Below the pieces are notes generated by a model. It was given only the letters and a program-made list of their open reading frames with translations, was not told the DNA's origin and made no database searches. The position numbers and the translations under genes were made by a program. Of a stretch of DNA of 20,445 nucleotides, positions 1 through 7,688 are shown piece after piece. Each line of letters begins with the position of its first letter. Positions within the stretch are counted from its first letter, which is position 1. Source of the DNA: Campylobacteraceae bacterium (lineage in GTDB: Bacteria; Campylobacterota; Campylobacteria; Campylobacterales; Sulfurovaceae); contig JALVEV010000289.1 in assembly GCA_027030605.1 (NCBI GenBank), positions 1-20,445 of the forward strand, written 5' to 3'.

Positions 1-233
1 AAAAAGACATCATCTTCTACCTCTACACCCTCATAGAGAGAGACATTGTTTTGAACCTTTACTCCATTGCCAATTGTAACCTTTGGACCTACTACACAGT
101 TTTGTCCAAATGAGCAGTTAGCTCCAATGGTTGTATGGCTTAAAATATGAGAGAAGTGCCATATCTTAGTCCCATCTCCTATATTAACCTCTGTATCAAC
201 AATGGCTGTTTTATGTTTGAAAAAATTGGACAT
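1..233 (-). CDS. wbpD: WbpD/WlbB-type UDP-2-acetamido-3-amino-uronate N-acetyltransferase (partial, 3' end off window)
   Basis: Only the first 77 codons are present; the gene runs off the left edge. Reading from the ATG at 233, the protein begins MSNFFKHKTAIVDTEVNIGD, followed by GTKIWHFSHI and then hexapeptide-repeat turns (IGANCSFGQN, VGPKVTIGNG). That is the N-terminus of a left-handed beta-helix acyltransferase. The IWHFSHI stretch is typical of the WbpD/WlbB family, which acetylates the 3-amino group of UDP-GlcNAc3NA in the cytoplasm to give the 2,3-diacetamido uronic acid precursor. Its ATG overlaps the stop codon of the upstream wbpB-like gene by one base (TAATG), so the two are probably translationally coupled. 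The family call is firm because of this partner. The exact substrate is inferred from the pair. Confidence 0.8.
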   Translation of the reverse strand, partial: MSNFFKHKTAIVDTEVNIGDGTKIWHFSHILSHTTIGANCSFGQNCVVGPKVTIGNGVKVQNNVSLYEGVEVEDDVF

Positions 234-1198
234 TACCCAATTACCTTTTTACAGAATGGATGATAGTTACCATTTAGTCCAATAGCATCTAAATTACGAA
301 TGGTAGAGACCGTAGAGATAGAGCCATAAGCCTCATCAAGACCAAAACCATTACCTTTTAAAATCTCTTCATAACTTCTAGTATGTAAATCGGTAAATCC
401 ACCTGAAAACTCAATTTCATCGCCATCTACAGTAATACTTCTATAGGTTCTCTGCCCTAAATCTTTTACATCTTGAGGTATATAGTCATAATTGACAGAG
501 AGGAACCAACGGACATTGGCATTTTTAAGTTTGAATGAACCTGCATTGCAATCTGGAGTCTTAACATGTACCACATTCTCCTCAACATCTCCAAATATCC
601 ATGTAAGCATATCATAAAAGTGTACCCCAATATTTGAAGCGATTCCTCCTGATTTAGATTGGTCACCTTTCCAAGATACAAAGTACCATTTACCACGACT
701 TGTTAAATAGGTTAAATCAATATCATACATCTTATTTGGATTCTCTTCTAACTCTTTAGCTATCTTCTCTTTAAGTGCTATTATTGAAGGGTGTAGTCTA
801 AGCTGTAAAATATTATAAACCTTTTGACCTGTCTCCTCTTCAATTATTTTTAGTTGGTCAATATTCCAAGGATTTAGCACTAAAGGCTTCTCACAGATAG
901 CATCTGCTCCACTCTTTAATGCAAAACGTATATGCGAATCATGCAGATAGTTAGGAGAGCATATTGAGACATAGTCTATCTTATTTCCTGTATCTCTTCT
1001 CCATTTATCAACAAATCTATCAAAGCGTTCAAACTCTGTAAAGAAGTCTGCTTGGGGAAAATGGCTATCCATAATACCAATACCATCATAAGGGTCAAGA
1101 GCTGCTACTAGCTCATTACCTGTCTCTTTAATTGCTTTCATATGTCGTGGAGCGATGTAACCTGCTGCTCCTATTAGTGCAAAATTCTTTTTGTCCAT
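233..1198 (-). CDS. wbpB: WbpB/WlbA-type UDP-N-acetyl-glucosaminuronate 3-dehydrogenase (Gfo/Idh/MocA family)
   Basis: A 321-residue NAD-dependent oxidoreductase, close to the usual 310-320 of WbpB/WlbA. The Rossmann start has GAAGYIAPRHM at residues 10-20, characteristic of this subfamily. CEKP at 102-105 carries the expected active-site lysine (K104), and GGIASNIGVHFYDML at 184-198 supplies the second family motif with H193. In known pathways this enzyme oxidises C3 of UDP-GlcNAcA; a WbpE aminotransferase then aminates it and WbpD acetylates it. wbpD follows directly with a TAATG overlap; wbpA and wbpE are not in this window. The start is supported by AGGAT about 11 nt upstream (1210-1213). 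The role in surface glycan synthesis is inferred from the family and the neighbouring polysaccharide genes. Confidence 0.88.
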   Translation of the reverse strand: MDKKNFALIGAAGYIAPRHMKAIKETGNELVAALDPYDGIGIMDSHFPQADFFTEFERFDRFVDKWRRDTGNKIDYVSICSPNYLHDSHIRFALKSGADAICEKPLVLNPWNIDQLKIIEEETGQKVYNILQLRLHPSIIALKEKIAKELEENPNKMYDIDLTYLTSRGKWYFVSWKGDQSKSGGIASNIGVHFYDMLTWIFGDVEENVVHVKTPDCNAGSFKLKNANVRWFLSVNYDYIPQDVKDLGQRTYRSITVDGDEIEFSGGFTDLHTRSYEEILKGNGFGLDEAYGSISTVSTIRNLDAIGLNGNYHPFCKKVIG

Positions 1199-1232
1199 AA
1201 TAAAATTTATCCTTTTTTTAAAATAAAAAAAT

Positions 1233-1295
1233 ATTCTATCAGATAAATAAACATATATAGATGAAAAATATTAATTAATCTATCATTTTATTATA
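1233..1295 (-). promoter_or_regulatory. candidate promoter(s) for the wbpB-wbpD operon
   Basis: Two -10-like boxes point toward wbpB on the minus strand. One is an extended box, TGA-TAGAAT (1241-1233), about 35 nt before the start codon. The other is a perfect TATAAT (1295-1290). Neither has a recognisable -35 box at 17 nt, as is common in Campylobacterota. The surrounding DNA is very AT-rich, so either match could be chance. Confidence 0.35.
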
Positions 1296-1338
1296 AGTTC
1301 AATATAGTTTCAAAAGGTATATTTTTGTTATTAAGTGT

Positions 1339-1344
1339 TATAAT
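1339..1344 (+). promoter_or_regulatory. -10 box (TATAAT) of the LVIVD-protein gene
   Basis: A perfect TATAAT preceded by TTAAGTGT, in the 191-nt gap between two divergently transcribed genes. No -35 match is seen at the usual spacing. Transcription would begin near 1351, giving a leader of about 40 nt that contains a strong Shine-Dalgarno AGGG (1379-1382), 7 nt before the ATG at 1390. Confidence 0.5.
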
Positions 1345-1347
1345 ATG

Positions 1348-1367
1348 TTGCATTTTTAAAAATGTAA
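1348..1367 (+). promoter_or_regulatory. palindrome at the predicted transcription start (possible operator)
   Basis: A perfect 14-bp inverted repeat, CATTTTTAAAAATG (1351-1364), extends to a 20-bp imperfect palindrome with one G/T mismatch pair (1350 with 1365). It starts 4 nt after the -10 box, where a bound repressor would block initiation. It could also fold as a weak leader hairpin, or be chance in AT-rich DNA. Confidence 0.3.
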
Positions 1368-1389
1368 TATTTAAAAAAAGGGAAAAACT

Positions 1390-2400
1390 ATGAAACACAA
1401 ACATATTTTTCAACTGCTTTTTATAAGCCTCCTATTTACAGAGTTTCTCTCTGCAAATATGCCTATTATAGGTCAAATTGACACAGACCACTACTCAGAG
1501 CAGGTTACACTAAATAGTGCTGAGACAAAAGCATTCATTACAAACTACTCTAGTGGTTTTGATATCATAGATATATCCAACCCTACAAACCCAACAAAGA
1601 TTGGTGCTTTTACAGATACTGATGGTGGTAGGGTATATGATATTGCTCTTAACAGTAGTGAGACTATCGCCTATGTCGCTTTAGACCAAGATGGAGTTGT
1701 TATTGTAGATGTTACAGACCCATCAAATGTTACTATCTTAGGGAGCTACAATACAAATGGACGAGCAAGAGGGGTTACACTCTCAAAAGATGGAACTAAA
1801 CTCTTTGTTGCTGACTATTTTGATGGCTTAGTAGTACTCGATGTAACTAATCCAAATGCCCCTACAAAAATTGGACACTATGTAACAGATTATCAAAACA
1901 ATGGTAAAGTATGGGATGTTGTTCTCTCACAAGATGAATCAAAAGCATATTTAGCTAACCACTCAAAAGGTCTACTTATTCTAAATGTCTCCAATGTTGC
2001 CTCTATCTCAAAAATTGGAGAGTATGATACAGCAGGAATTACACTTGATGTTGCACTCTCTTCAGATGAATCTAAAGCTTATGTTACCGACTACGATAAT
2101 GGTTTAGTTGTTATTGATATATCAAATCCTGCAAATCCTACTAAGATTGGACATTTTCCATCAGGGGATAAAGCATGGAGATTAAAACTCTCTTCAGATA
2201 ACAATAAAGTATTTATGGCAGATAGAGAGAATGGATTAGTAGCCATTGATGTAACAAACCCAACAGCACCTACATTTATAGATAAACAGTCAACAGGTGT
2301 CTATACATTCGGAGTGACACTATCTAGTAATAATACAAAAGCTTATACTGCTGATTACTATAAAGGACTTGCTATTTTAGATATATCTAACTTACCATAA
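1390..2400 (+). CDS. secreted LVIVD-repeat beta-propeller protein
   Basis: A 336-residue protein with an N-terminal signal peptide (hydrophobic core about residues 6-20, likely cleavage after LSA at 20-22). It carries seven LVIVD-type repeats beginning near residues 56, 102, 146, 194, 238, 282 and 326, with cores such as GVVIVDVT, GLVVLDVT and GLVVIDIS. The 44-48 residue spacing and the count of seven fit a seven-bladed propeller. The last repeat stops just after GLAILDIS, so the N-terminal strand (about 27-50) may complete that blade. It is probably periplasmic or surface-exposed, where such domains usually bind proteins or carbohydrates; no catalytic residues are evident. It has its own promoter and is divergent from wbpB. 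A link to the polysaccharide locus is positional only. Confidence 0.8.
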   Translation: MKHKHIFQLLFISLLFTEFLSANMPIIGQIDTDHYSEQVTLNSAETKAFITNYSSGFDIIDISNPTNPTKIGAFTDTDGGRVYDIALNSSETIAYVALDQDGVVIVDVTDPSNVTILGSYNTNGRARGVTLSKDGTKLFVADYFDGLVVLDVTNPNAPTKIGHYVTDYQNNGKVWDVVLSQDESKAYLANHSKGLLILNVSNVASISKIGEYDTAGITLDVALSSDESKAYVTDYDNGLVVIDISNPANPTKIGHFPSGDKAWRLKLSSDNNKVFMADRENGLVAIDVTNPTAPTFIDKQSTGVYTFGVTLSSNNTKAYTADYYKGLAILDISNLP

Positions 2401-2408
2401 CCCCCTTA

Positions 2409-2438
2409 AAACTTCTTTGCTTAATAGCAGAGAAGTTT
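2409..2438. terminator. hairpin between convergent genes
   Basis: An 8-bp perfect stem, AAACTTCT (2409-2416) with AGAAGTTT (2431-2438), plus an inner GC/GC pairing around a TTAATA loop. It lies just after the LVIVD gene and overlaps the last codons of the convergent GNAT-like gene. There is no long U tract on either strand (a short TTTT follows on the minus strand), so it would be at best a weak bidirectional terminator. Confidence 0.45.
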
Positions 2439-3359
2439 CAATATCTTTGAATCTGTTTTTGTTATATTAAAATAGGGTTTCTGCTTTGCTCCAAATTGTC
2501 TAAATGACTTCTCGACAGGTTCTATCATACTCCCCTCAAAATCAAATCTATCTGTTTTAGTAGATAGAAACTCGATTATCTTTTTCATAAGTAGACTTGT
2601 TGCTCCACTACTCCTAAAGCTAGGGTCTATAGTACTAATAAGATAGTAAGCACTATTTTTATCCCAAATAACAAAAAAAGCAGCGTGTATATTTCCATCA
2701 CTATCTATAGCATAGATACTCTTTCCAGCATTATGACTATAGGTACTCTTATACATGCTCTCAAAATGTTCAAAACTATAAGCTATTTTATCACCCTGTT
2801 TTTCTAACGTCATTTTATGGTGTTCATAAAACTCCTTTACAGGAAGGTCAAACTTTACCTCTACAATTTTTTCTGCTCTTTTAATATGTCTTCTCTTTGC
2901 ATTGTCAAAATTTTTAAAGACATTCTCTGTATCTGATAAGTTTTCTATAACATAGGTATATTTTGTCGTCTGAGTGTACCCTTTCCAGTAAAAAGGAAGC
3001 CAGTTGGTTATACTGTAGTGAAAACTTTGGTCGAAGTAATCAACTTTTGGAAGCTGTTCTATTAAATTTGTCATAACCTCTTTTTCGTATGATAACTTCT
3101 TTTCATACTTCTGCTCTTGTTTTGGATACTTAATATAGACACCCATTGTTTGAACATGTTTTGGCATGGTAATAATAGTAAATATCGCTTTCTTCTTTTG
3201 ATAAAATGGCATTGATGCTACTATATTATCACCCTTTTCAACGAGAACTACATCCCAATTGTCTACTCCACATACACTATCTAAAAACCAATCTTTGCTA
3301 AAAAGAGGTATACTCTCCTCTGTTTTACAAAATAGTCTATACTTTTCTCTATTTGTCAT
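2421..3359 (-). CDS. FemAB/GNAT-like acyltransferase of a polysaccharide locus
   Basis: A 312-residue protein resembling the Acetyltransf_6 / FemAB-like group of GNAT-fold enzymes. The C-terminal half carries the recognisable region: FDNAKRRHIKRAEK near 151-164, a beta-strand run with NIHAAFFVIW (223-232), a glycine-containing turn before SLLMKKIIEF (255-264), and FDFEGS (272-277) followed by SFRQFGAKQKPY (285-296). Family members transfer acyl or aminoacyl groups; in capsule loci they are thought to decorate amino sugars. There is no signal peptide or membrane segment, so it is probably cytoplasmic. It is last in a four-gene minus-strand operon: its ATG overlaps the flippase stop (ATGA), with AGGAG at 3367-3371, 7 nt upstream. 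The substrate is unknown. Confidence 0.72.
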   Translation of the reverse strand: MTNREKYRLFCKTEESIPLFSKDWFLDSVCGVDNWDVVLVEKGDNIVASMPFYQKKKAIFTIITMPKHVQTMGVYIKYPKQEQKYEKKLSYEKEVMTNLIEQLPKVDYFDQSFHYSITNWLPFYWKGYTQTTKYTYVIENLSDTENVFKNFDNAKRRHIKRAEKIVEVKFDLPVKEFYEHHKMTLEKQGDKIAYSFEHFESMYKSTYSHNAGKSIYAIDSDGNIHAAFFVIWDKNSAYYLISTIDPSFRSSGATSLLMKKIIEFLSTKTDRFDFEGSMIEPVEKSFRQFGAKQKPYFNITKTDSKILKLLCY

Positions 3360-4624
3360 TTAAATTCTCCTGACGATATTTTTTTTAAAATATATAATGA
3401 TATAAGTTGCATAATTGAGATGAAGATACTCAAAGATATAAGAAAATCTTTAAACTCTACCTCAAAAGATGAAGATAGAACAATCAATAGTATACTCCCA
3501 CTCAACAGTACAATTTGCCAAAGAAGTTCTACCCTTAAAGCACCGAACATATCATAAACGATACTCAAGGCTGTCACCACAAAACGAATAAAAAACATAG
3601 GTATTACAATCTGAGCATACTCTCCAGCAACTGCCCAATCCTCACCAAAAATCAAGATAAAGAGAGGCTTAACACTCCAAAAGAGCGTAAAGAAAAGAGG
3701 AAACCCAATAAAAACAAGCTTCTTTAATGTATGATTAAAAAGCTCTGAAATTTCACCCTGTTGATGCTTTATACGAACACCCTCTTCATAAAATACTTGA
3801 CCTATAGATTGACCAATTAGAGCAGAGGGAATACCTAGCATTCGTTGAACCAGTGAGTAAAAACCTAAAGTAACCACTGAAAAGAGTGAAGAGATTAATA
3901 GATTTGTTAAATGGTTTGCTAAAACATTAATAAGTGCTGAGGGCAAAGAGAAGAGAGGAAACTGTCTGTAGCGTTTAGCCATAGCAATTATCTTTACAAG
4001 ATTAAAACTCTTTTTAAACTGCTCTCTTCTATAGATATTTTTAAAAAGTCGCAAATTAGCAAAAAATTGAGAGAGTATCTGACCCGATATAAGACCTACT
4101 ACTCCAGCTTTTAAAACTCCAATGGCTACTTGGGCTACTCCCATAACAACCGACTTTAATACCATTGCTTGAGCGATGTCTCTATAGTTTTTTTGACGAT
4201 TATTAAAGAGCCTCAATAGGTTAAAAAGCCCTACAAAAAAGAGTGTTAGAGGAATAAAGTATAACCAAAAACTAATCCGTTCATCTCCTAATAGCTCTGT
4301 AATAGGTCTATTAAAAAATAGGACTATAACAAAGAGTATTAGAGAGATAGTAGTGTTAATTAAAAATCCTAATATAAAAATTATCAAGGCATCTTTTTCA
4401 TTTTTTGGAAGCATAATAGCATTTTCATATCGAAGATTCATAACAACAGAGAAGATAGATAAAATTGCAAAAAAAACAGCAAAAAGCCCAAAATCATCTG
4501 GAGTATAGATTCTAGTTAAGATAGGAGCTATAGCAATAGGAATAGCCTGTGCTATAACAGTACCACTCATGAGAGTTAAAACATTTTTTGAAAACTCAGA
4601 GCGTAGTGCAATAGACTTAAACAT
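3356..4624 (-). CDS. Wzx-type polysaccharide flippase (MOP/MVF superfamily)
   Basis: A 422-residue, highly hydrophobic protein with about twelve predicted membrane segments. The N-terminus matches polysaccharide-biosynthesis flippases: a first helix with VLTLMSGTVIAQAIPIAI, then LTRIYTPDDFGLFAVF, the usual signature around the first loop. A second half-repeat appears near 220-265 (FSLPSALINVLANHL, then SVVTLGFYSL and RMLGIPSALIGQSI). Such proteins move undecaprenyl-PP-linked repeat units across the inner membrane. It follows the hexapeptide acyltransferase with an 8-nt overlap and leads into the GNAT-like gene by ATGA, so it is cotranscribed. It has no strong Shine-Dalgarno sequence and probably relies on coupling. 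The pairing with the Wzy-type gene at 9596 implies a Wzx/Wzy-dependent pathway. Confidence 0.88.
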   Translation of the reverse strand: MFKSIALRSEFSKNVLTLMSGTVIAQAIPIAIAPILTRIYTPDDFGLFAVFFAILSIFSVVMNLRYENAIMLPKNEKDALIIFILGFLINTTISLILFVIVLFFNRPITELLGDERISFWLYFIPLTLFFVGLFNLLRLFNNRQKNYRDIAQAMVLKSVVMGVAQVAIGVLKAGVVGLISGQILSQFFANLRLFKNIYRREQFKKSFNLVKIIAMAKRYRQFPLFSLPSALINVLANHLTNLLISSLFSVVTLGFYSLVQRMLGIPSALIGQSIGQVFYEEGVRIKHQQGEISELFNHTLKKLVFIGFPLFFTLFWSVKPLFILIFGEDWAVAGEYAQIVIPMFFIRFVVTALSIVYDMFGALRVELLWQIVLLSGSILLIVLSSSFEVEFKDFLISLSIFISIMQLISLYILKKISSGEFK

Positions 4625-5114
4625 CTCGTATCTTTACAACTCTAGCAGGAACACCAACAACCGTAGCATTGTCAGGAACATCACTAACTACTAGTGAACC
4701 TGCACCAACAATTGCATTTTTCCCAATAGTTATACCCTTTTTACCAGAAACAACTCTTACACACATACCAATATAACTACCCTCTTTAATATGAATTGGG
4801 GTATGAGATTGTCCCTTTCCATGACAGGTAAAGTAGCAGTTGCATGAGACAGTTACATTCTTTTCCATAGTTAGTAGTGAAGGATTTATCTCATCTAGAT
4901 AACACTTCATACCAATGTCGGTATCTTTTCCTAATTTAAACCCGACTAAGCGATAGAGTGCCACTCTCAATCTTAAAAATGGTACATTGGGAATAATGAC
5001 AATATTAAAAAATTTAATAATTGGTTTCATTATAATCTTACCCAATGAGTATTTTGCATAGTAGGGAACATCTTTTTTTAAAACTTTTTCATAATATAGC
5101 TCTATAATTCGCAT
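4617..5114 (-). CDS. hexapeptide-repeat acyltransferase (LbH, MAT/WbbJ-like)
   Basis: A 165-residue left-handed beta-helix acyltransferase. The N-terminal ~60 residues are helical and basic with no hexapeptides. Hexapeptide turns run from about residue 60 (KLGKDTDIGMKCYL) to the classic ending AIVGAGSLVVSDVPDNATVV (134-153) followed by GVPARVV. H98 in the FTCHG segment is the likely catalytic histidine, by analogy with maltose/galactoside acetyltransferases. It probably O- or N-acetylates a sugar or lipid-linked precursor using acetyl-CoA in the cytoplasm. It lies 53 nt downstream of the Wzc-like gene and overlaps the flippase start by 8 nt. The Shine-Dalgarno is AGGG within AAAAAAGGGATA. The acceptor cannot be read from sequence. 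Confidence 0.85.
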   Translation of the reverse strand: MRIIELYYEKVLKKDVPYYAKYSLGKIIMKPIIKFFNIVIIPNVPFLRLRVALYRLVGFKLGKDTDIGMKCYLDEINPSLLTMEKNVTVSCNCYFTCHGKGQSHTPIHIKEGSYIGMCVRVVSGKKGITIGKNAIVGAGSLVVSDVPDNATVVGVPARVVKIRDV

Positions 5115-5167
5115 ATTATCCCTTTTTTAAAATAAAAACATATTATAACAAAATTTAACCTATTTGG

Positions 5168-7510
5168 CTAGATAATACAGACCATTTTTTCAATATTTCT
5201 CTCATCTATACTATTAAGCTTTTCAATAATCTCACTACTGCTCTTTTTTAACTTAATAACAATAGCAACTAAATCAACATATTGAATAAGAATATCGCTA
5301 ATAGGGTACTCCCCTAGTGGAGGAGCATCTAAAAAGATATAATCATACTGCATAGAGAGTCTCTCTAGTAGAGTCTCTATCTTAGGACTAAATAGTAACT
5401 TTGGACTATTGTGAATAATCGGTCCTGAAGGCAAAATATCAATATTTGAGCTGATATGATGAATATAGTTGTTTAACTCCATATTTTCAATAGGTTGTTT
5501 ACTGGTCAAAATGGTACTTAACCCACTATCTGAATCTACATTAAATACCCTATTTGCTTCTACTGCATCAACATAGTTATAGTTAATAATCAAGACCTTT
5601 TTTTCAATATTTTTAATACCTAAAGCTATCTGCTCTATTAATGGTACTCGATTTTCTATTGTACTATTTGAACTAATCAGTATCTTTAATGCACTATCTT
5701 TTAAGGCTCTTCTCTTCTCTAAGAAAGAGACGAGTAACCATAAGGAGTCTCTCTTTGTATCCTCTTTATCAAAATGAAAAATAGTTTTATTTGTTAAGGC
5801 TATCTCATCTTCACTATAAATCTTTCTATCTGCTCTCATTCTTAATGAAGCATAGAAAACAGAAAGAATCAATCCTAAAATAAGACTAGATAGATATAGA
5901 AAAGCCTTTTTAGGTTTAATAGGAGAAGAGGGAACAGTTGCCCCCTCAACAATTGGTATATCTACTGTTGTATTCATAGAGATAGATATCTCTACACGCT
6001 TTTTTAAAAGACTCTTATAGCTATTTTCATTGGTCGTAAACTCTCTCTCTAATTTTTTTAACCTACTTAATGAGTATGGTAACTTCTGAATAATGTTTTT
6101 TTTATCTTTTAGACTCTGTCGCTTTACCTCTAACTGACTCTTTAAACTCTGCTTTAATACCTTTAGAGACTTTTTTAAATTATTTTTTATCTGAGAAATC
6201 TCTTTTCTAATATTTAGTATATTTTTTTGAAGATACTCTCTCATTCGACTATCTATTGTATTAAGATTATCTTTTAACTCTTTTACAAGATAGTACTCAT
6301 CTGTATATTGGAAACTAAGACTATATAACTCTTTTCCTATCTTCTGCTTCTCGTTTATCATGCTATTATAGTTCTCATCACTAAAAAGCTGAACATCTAA
6401 ATTTTGACTTTGACGCTCTAAAAGAGCTAAATACTCCTCTTTATTATGAAGAGTATCTAATAGGGTTCTAATCTCGCTATTATAGCTCTGGTCACTATCT
6501 AAAAAGATAGAGGCATACTCATTTTTATCTAAAGCTTTGATTAAGTTATTTACCATATTTAACTCTAATGATAGTTTAGATAAACTACTTGTATTATCCA
6601 TTACATTTAAAAGTATTGAGTCTTCTACTTTTGAAAATAGGAGTTCAGGATGCTTCTCTTTATACTCTCTAATCTTTTTTGTAATGAGTTGAAGCTTTTT
6701 TGCCATTAATTTAATCTTTTTATCAAAAATCTTCACCTGCTCTCTATCTTGATATTGACTCCTTTTTGCAATAAATTTTCGATAACTCTTTACTAGCTCC
6801 TCGACAACATCTTTTGCCCTTATTGGATTATTATCTTCATAGGAGATTCTTAAGAGAGGTTTTGCCTCTTTTGTAATTGTAAGATTAGAGAGTATCTTAG
6901 ATATAAAATGCTCTTTATTTGTATCAAGTACTATAAAATACTCCTGTCCAATTTTAGCTAAATCTTTATGAGCTAAATCAATTGAGAAAGAGAAGTTCTC
7001 TCTTTTTATCTCTTCTCCATAGGAGTAGACCTTTTGATTTGATTTATCTCCATTTTCATAAAGATAAAATCCACTTCTGTTTATAGGAACAATAGTAAAA
7101 TTATAAGTAATATCTTTTATGTTTTTATATTTAAATTCTATTAGAAAAGGATTCTCCTCCTTATACAACTCCTTTTTTGTCCAACCATTAGAGATATAGG
7201 TACGTTGATAAAATTTAATAACATCAATAATACTCTTAATATTATATCTTGACTTTAAAATCGCAATATCATAATCTAACTTATTATCCATATCGACAGT
7301 AACACGCTGATTTTCAGGAAAGAGTGATTTAAGTTCTGACTTGCTATTTTTACCAACATCTATAACTATACTACTTTGATAGATAGGTACTGTTTTTTTG
7401 ATATAAAAGTAGGTACCGATAAATGTACTCATCAATATCAGTAATATACTGATTTTATATCGATAGATTTTTTTTGCAAAGAGAAGTAAATCTATATTTT
7501 TATTGTCCAT
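5168..7510 (-). CDS. Wzc/Wzz-like polysaccharide co-polymerase with degenerate BY-kinase domain
   Basis: A 780-residue inner-membrane chain-length regulator. It has a Wzz-type N-terminus with TM1 at about 18-37, a large periplasmic domain rich in coiled coil (about 250-510, many K/E/L heptads), a GNVR-like segment (LPYSLSRLKKLEREF, 477-491), the PxKPKK motif before TM2 (VPSSPIKPKK, 526-535; TM2 about 536-556), and a cytoplasmic domain (about 605-780) with the tyrosine-kinase fold. The Walker A slot (LISSNSTIENRVPL, 611-624) has no GxxxGKS/T, the A' slot reads VLIINYN with the aspartate missing, and only the Walker B-like YDYIFLDAPP (722-731) survives. It stops at MVCII with no tyrosine-rich tail. 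It therefore probably acts as a scaffold or Wzz-like regulator rather than an autokinase. First gene of its operon; the Shine-Dalgarno is weak. Confidence 0.85.
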   Translation of the reverse strand: MDNKNIDLLLFAKKIYRYKISILLILMSTFIGTYFYIKKTVPIYQSSIVIDVGKNSKSELKSLFPENQRVTVDMDNKLDYDIAILKSRYNIKSIIDVIKFYQRTYISNGWTKKELYKEENPFLIEFKYKNIKDITYNFTIVPINRSGFYLYENGDKSNQKVYSYGEEIKRENFSFSIDLAHKDLAKIGQEYFIVLDTNKEHFISKILSNLTITKEAKPLLRISYEDNNPIRAKDVVEELVKSYRKFIAKRSQYQDREQVKIFDKKIKLMAKKLQLITKKIREYKEKHPELLFSKVEDSILLNVMDNTSSLSKLSLELNMVNNLIKALDKNEYASIFLDSDQSYNSEIRTLLDTLHNKEEYLALLERQSQNLDVQLFSDENYNSMINEKQKIGKELYSLSFQYTDEYYLVKELKDNLNTIDSRMREYLQKNILNIRKEISQIKNNLKKSLKVLKQSLKSQLEVKRQSLKDKKNIIQKLPYSLSRLKKLEREFTTNENSYKSLLKKRVEISISMNTTVDIPIVEGATVPSSPIKPKKAFLYLSSLILGLILSVFYASLRMRADRKIYSEDEIALTNKTIFHFDKEDTKRDSLWLLVSFLEKRRALKDSALKILISSNSTIENRVPLIEQIALGIKNIEKKVLIINYNYVDAVEANRVFNVDSDSGLSTILTSKQPIENMELNNYIHHISSNIDILPSGPIIHNSPKLLFSPKIETLLERLSMQYDYIFLDAPPLGEYPISDILIQYVDLVAIVIKLKKSSSEIIEKLNSIDERNIEKMVCII

Positions 7511-7541
7511 TTATTAACTTTATTTAATATTTTTAAATAGA

Positions 7542-7547
7542 ATTGTA
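7542..7547 (-). promoter_or_regulatory. candidate -10 box for the Wzc-like operon
   Basis: TACAAT in the context TAGATACAAT on the minus strand, about 32 nt before the Wzc-like start codon. No -35 box is seen. It lies in the 178-nt, extremely AT-rich gap (7511-7688) separating the two divergent polysaccharide operons, which must hold promoters for both. No clear operator palindrome was seen in this gap. Confidence 0.35.
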
Positions 7548-7639
7548 TCTATATTATTTTTAACTGTTGTTTAATATTAAATATAGTTTTTTATTAAATA
7601 TTTTTTAACTAAAAAAATTAAATGAATTTAAATTTAATC

Positions 7640-7654
7640 TTTTTTTTGTATACT
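7640..7654 (+). promoter_or_regulatory. candidate promoter of the large plus-strand polysaccharide operon
   Basis: A run of eight T followed by G and TATACT (7640-7654) matches the Campylobacterota pattern of a T tract plus G just upstream of a -10 box. Initiation near 7661 would leave a leader of about 28 nt that keeps the AAAGAG Shine-Dalgarno (7677-7681) before the ATG at 7689. A second box, TGA-TACAAT (7667-7675), is also present, but starting from it would remove the Shine-Dalgarno, so it is less likely. Confidence 0.45.
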
Positions 7655-7688
7655 TTACTATTTAAGTGATACAATAAAGAGATTAACA

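Noticed and set aside
466..696. 76-codon open frame on the minus strand
   Set aside because: It lies within wbpB in another frame, without a ribosome-binding site or recognisable protein features.
1540..2395. Internal DNA repeats in the LVIVD gene as a CRISPR-like or tandem array
   Set aside because: The period is about 132-144 nt with diverged DNA; the repetition is at protein level (propeller blades).
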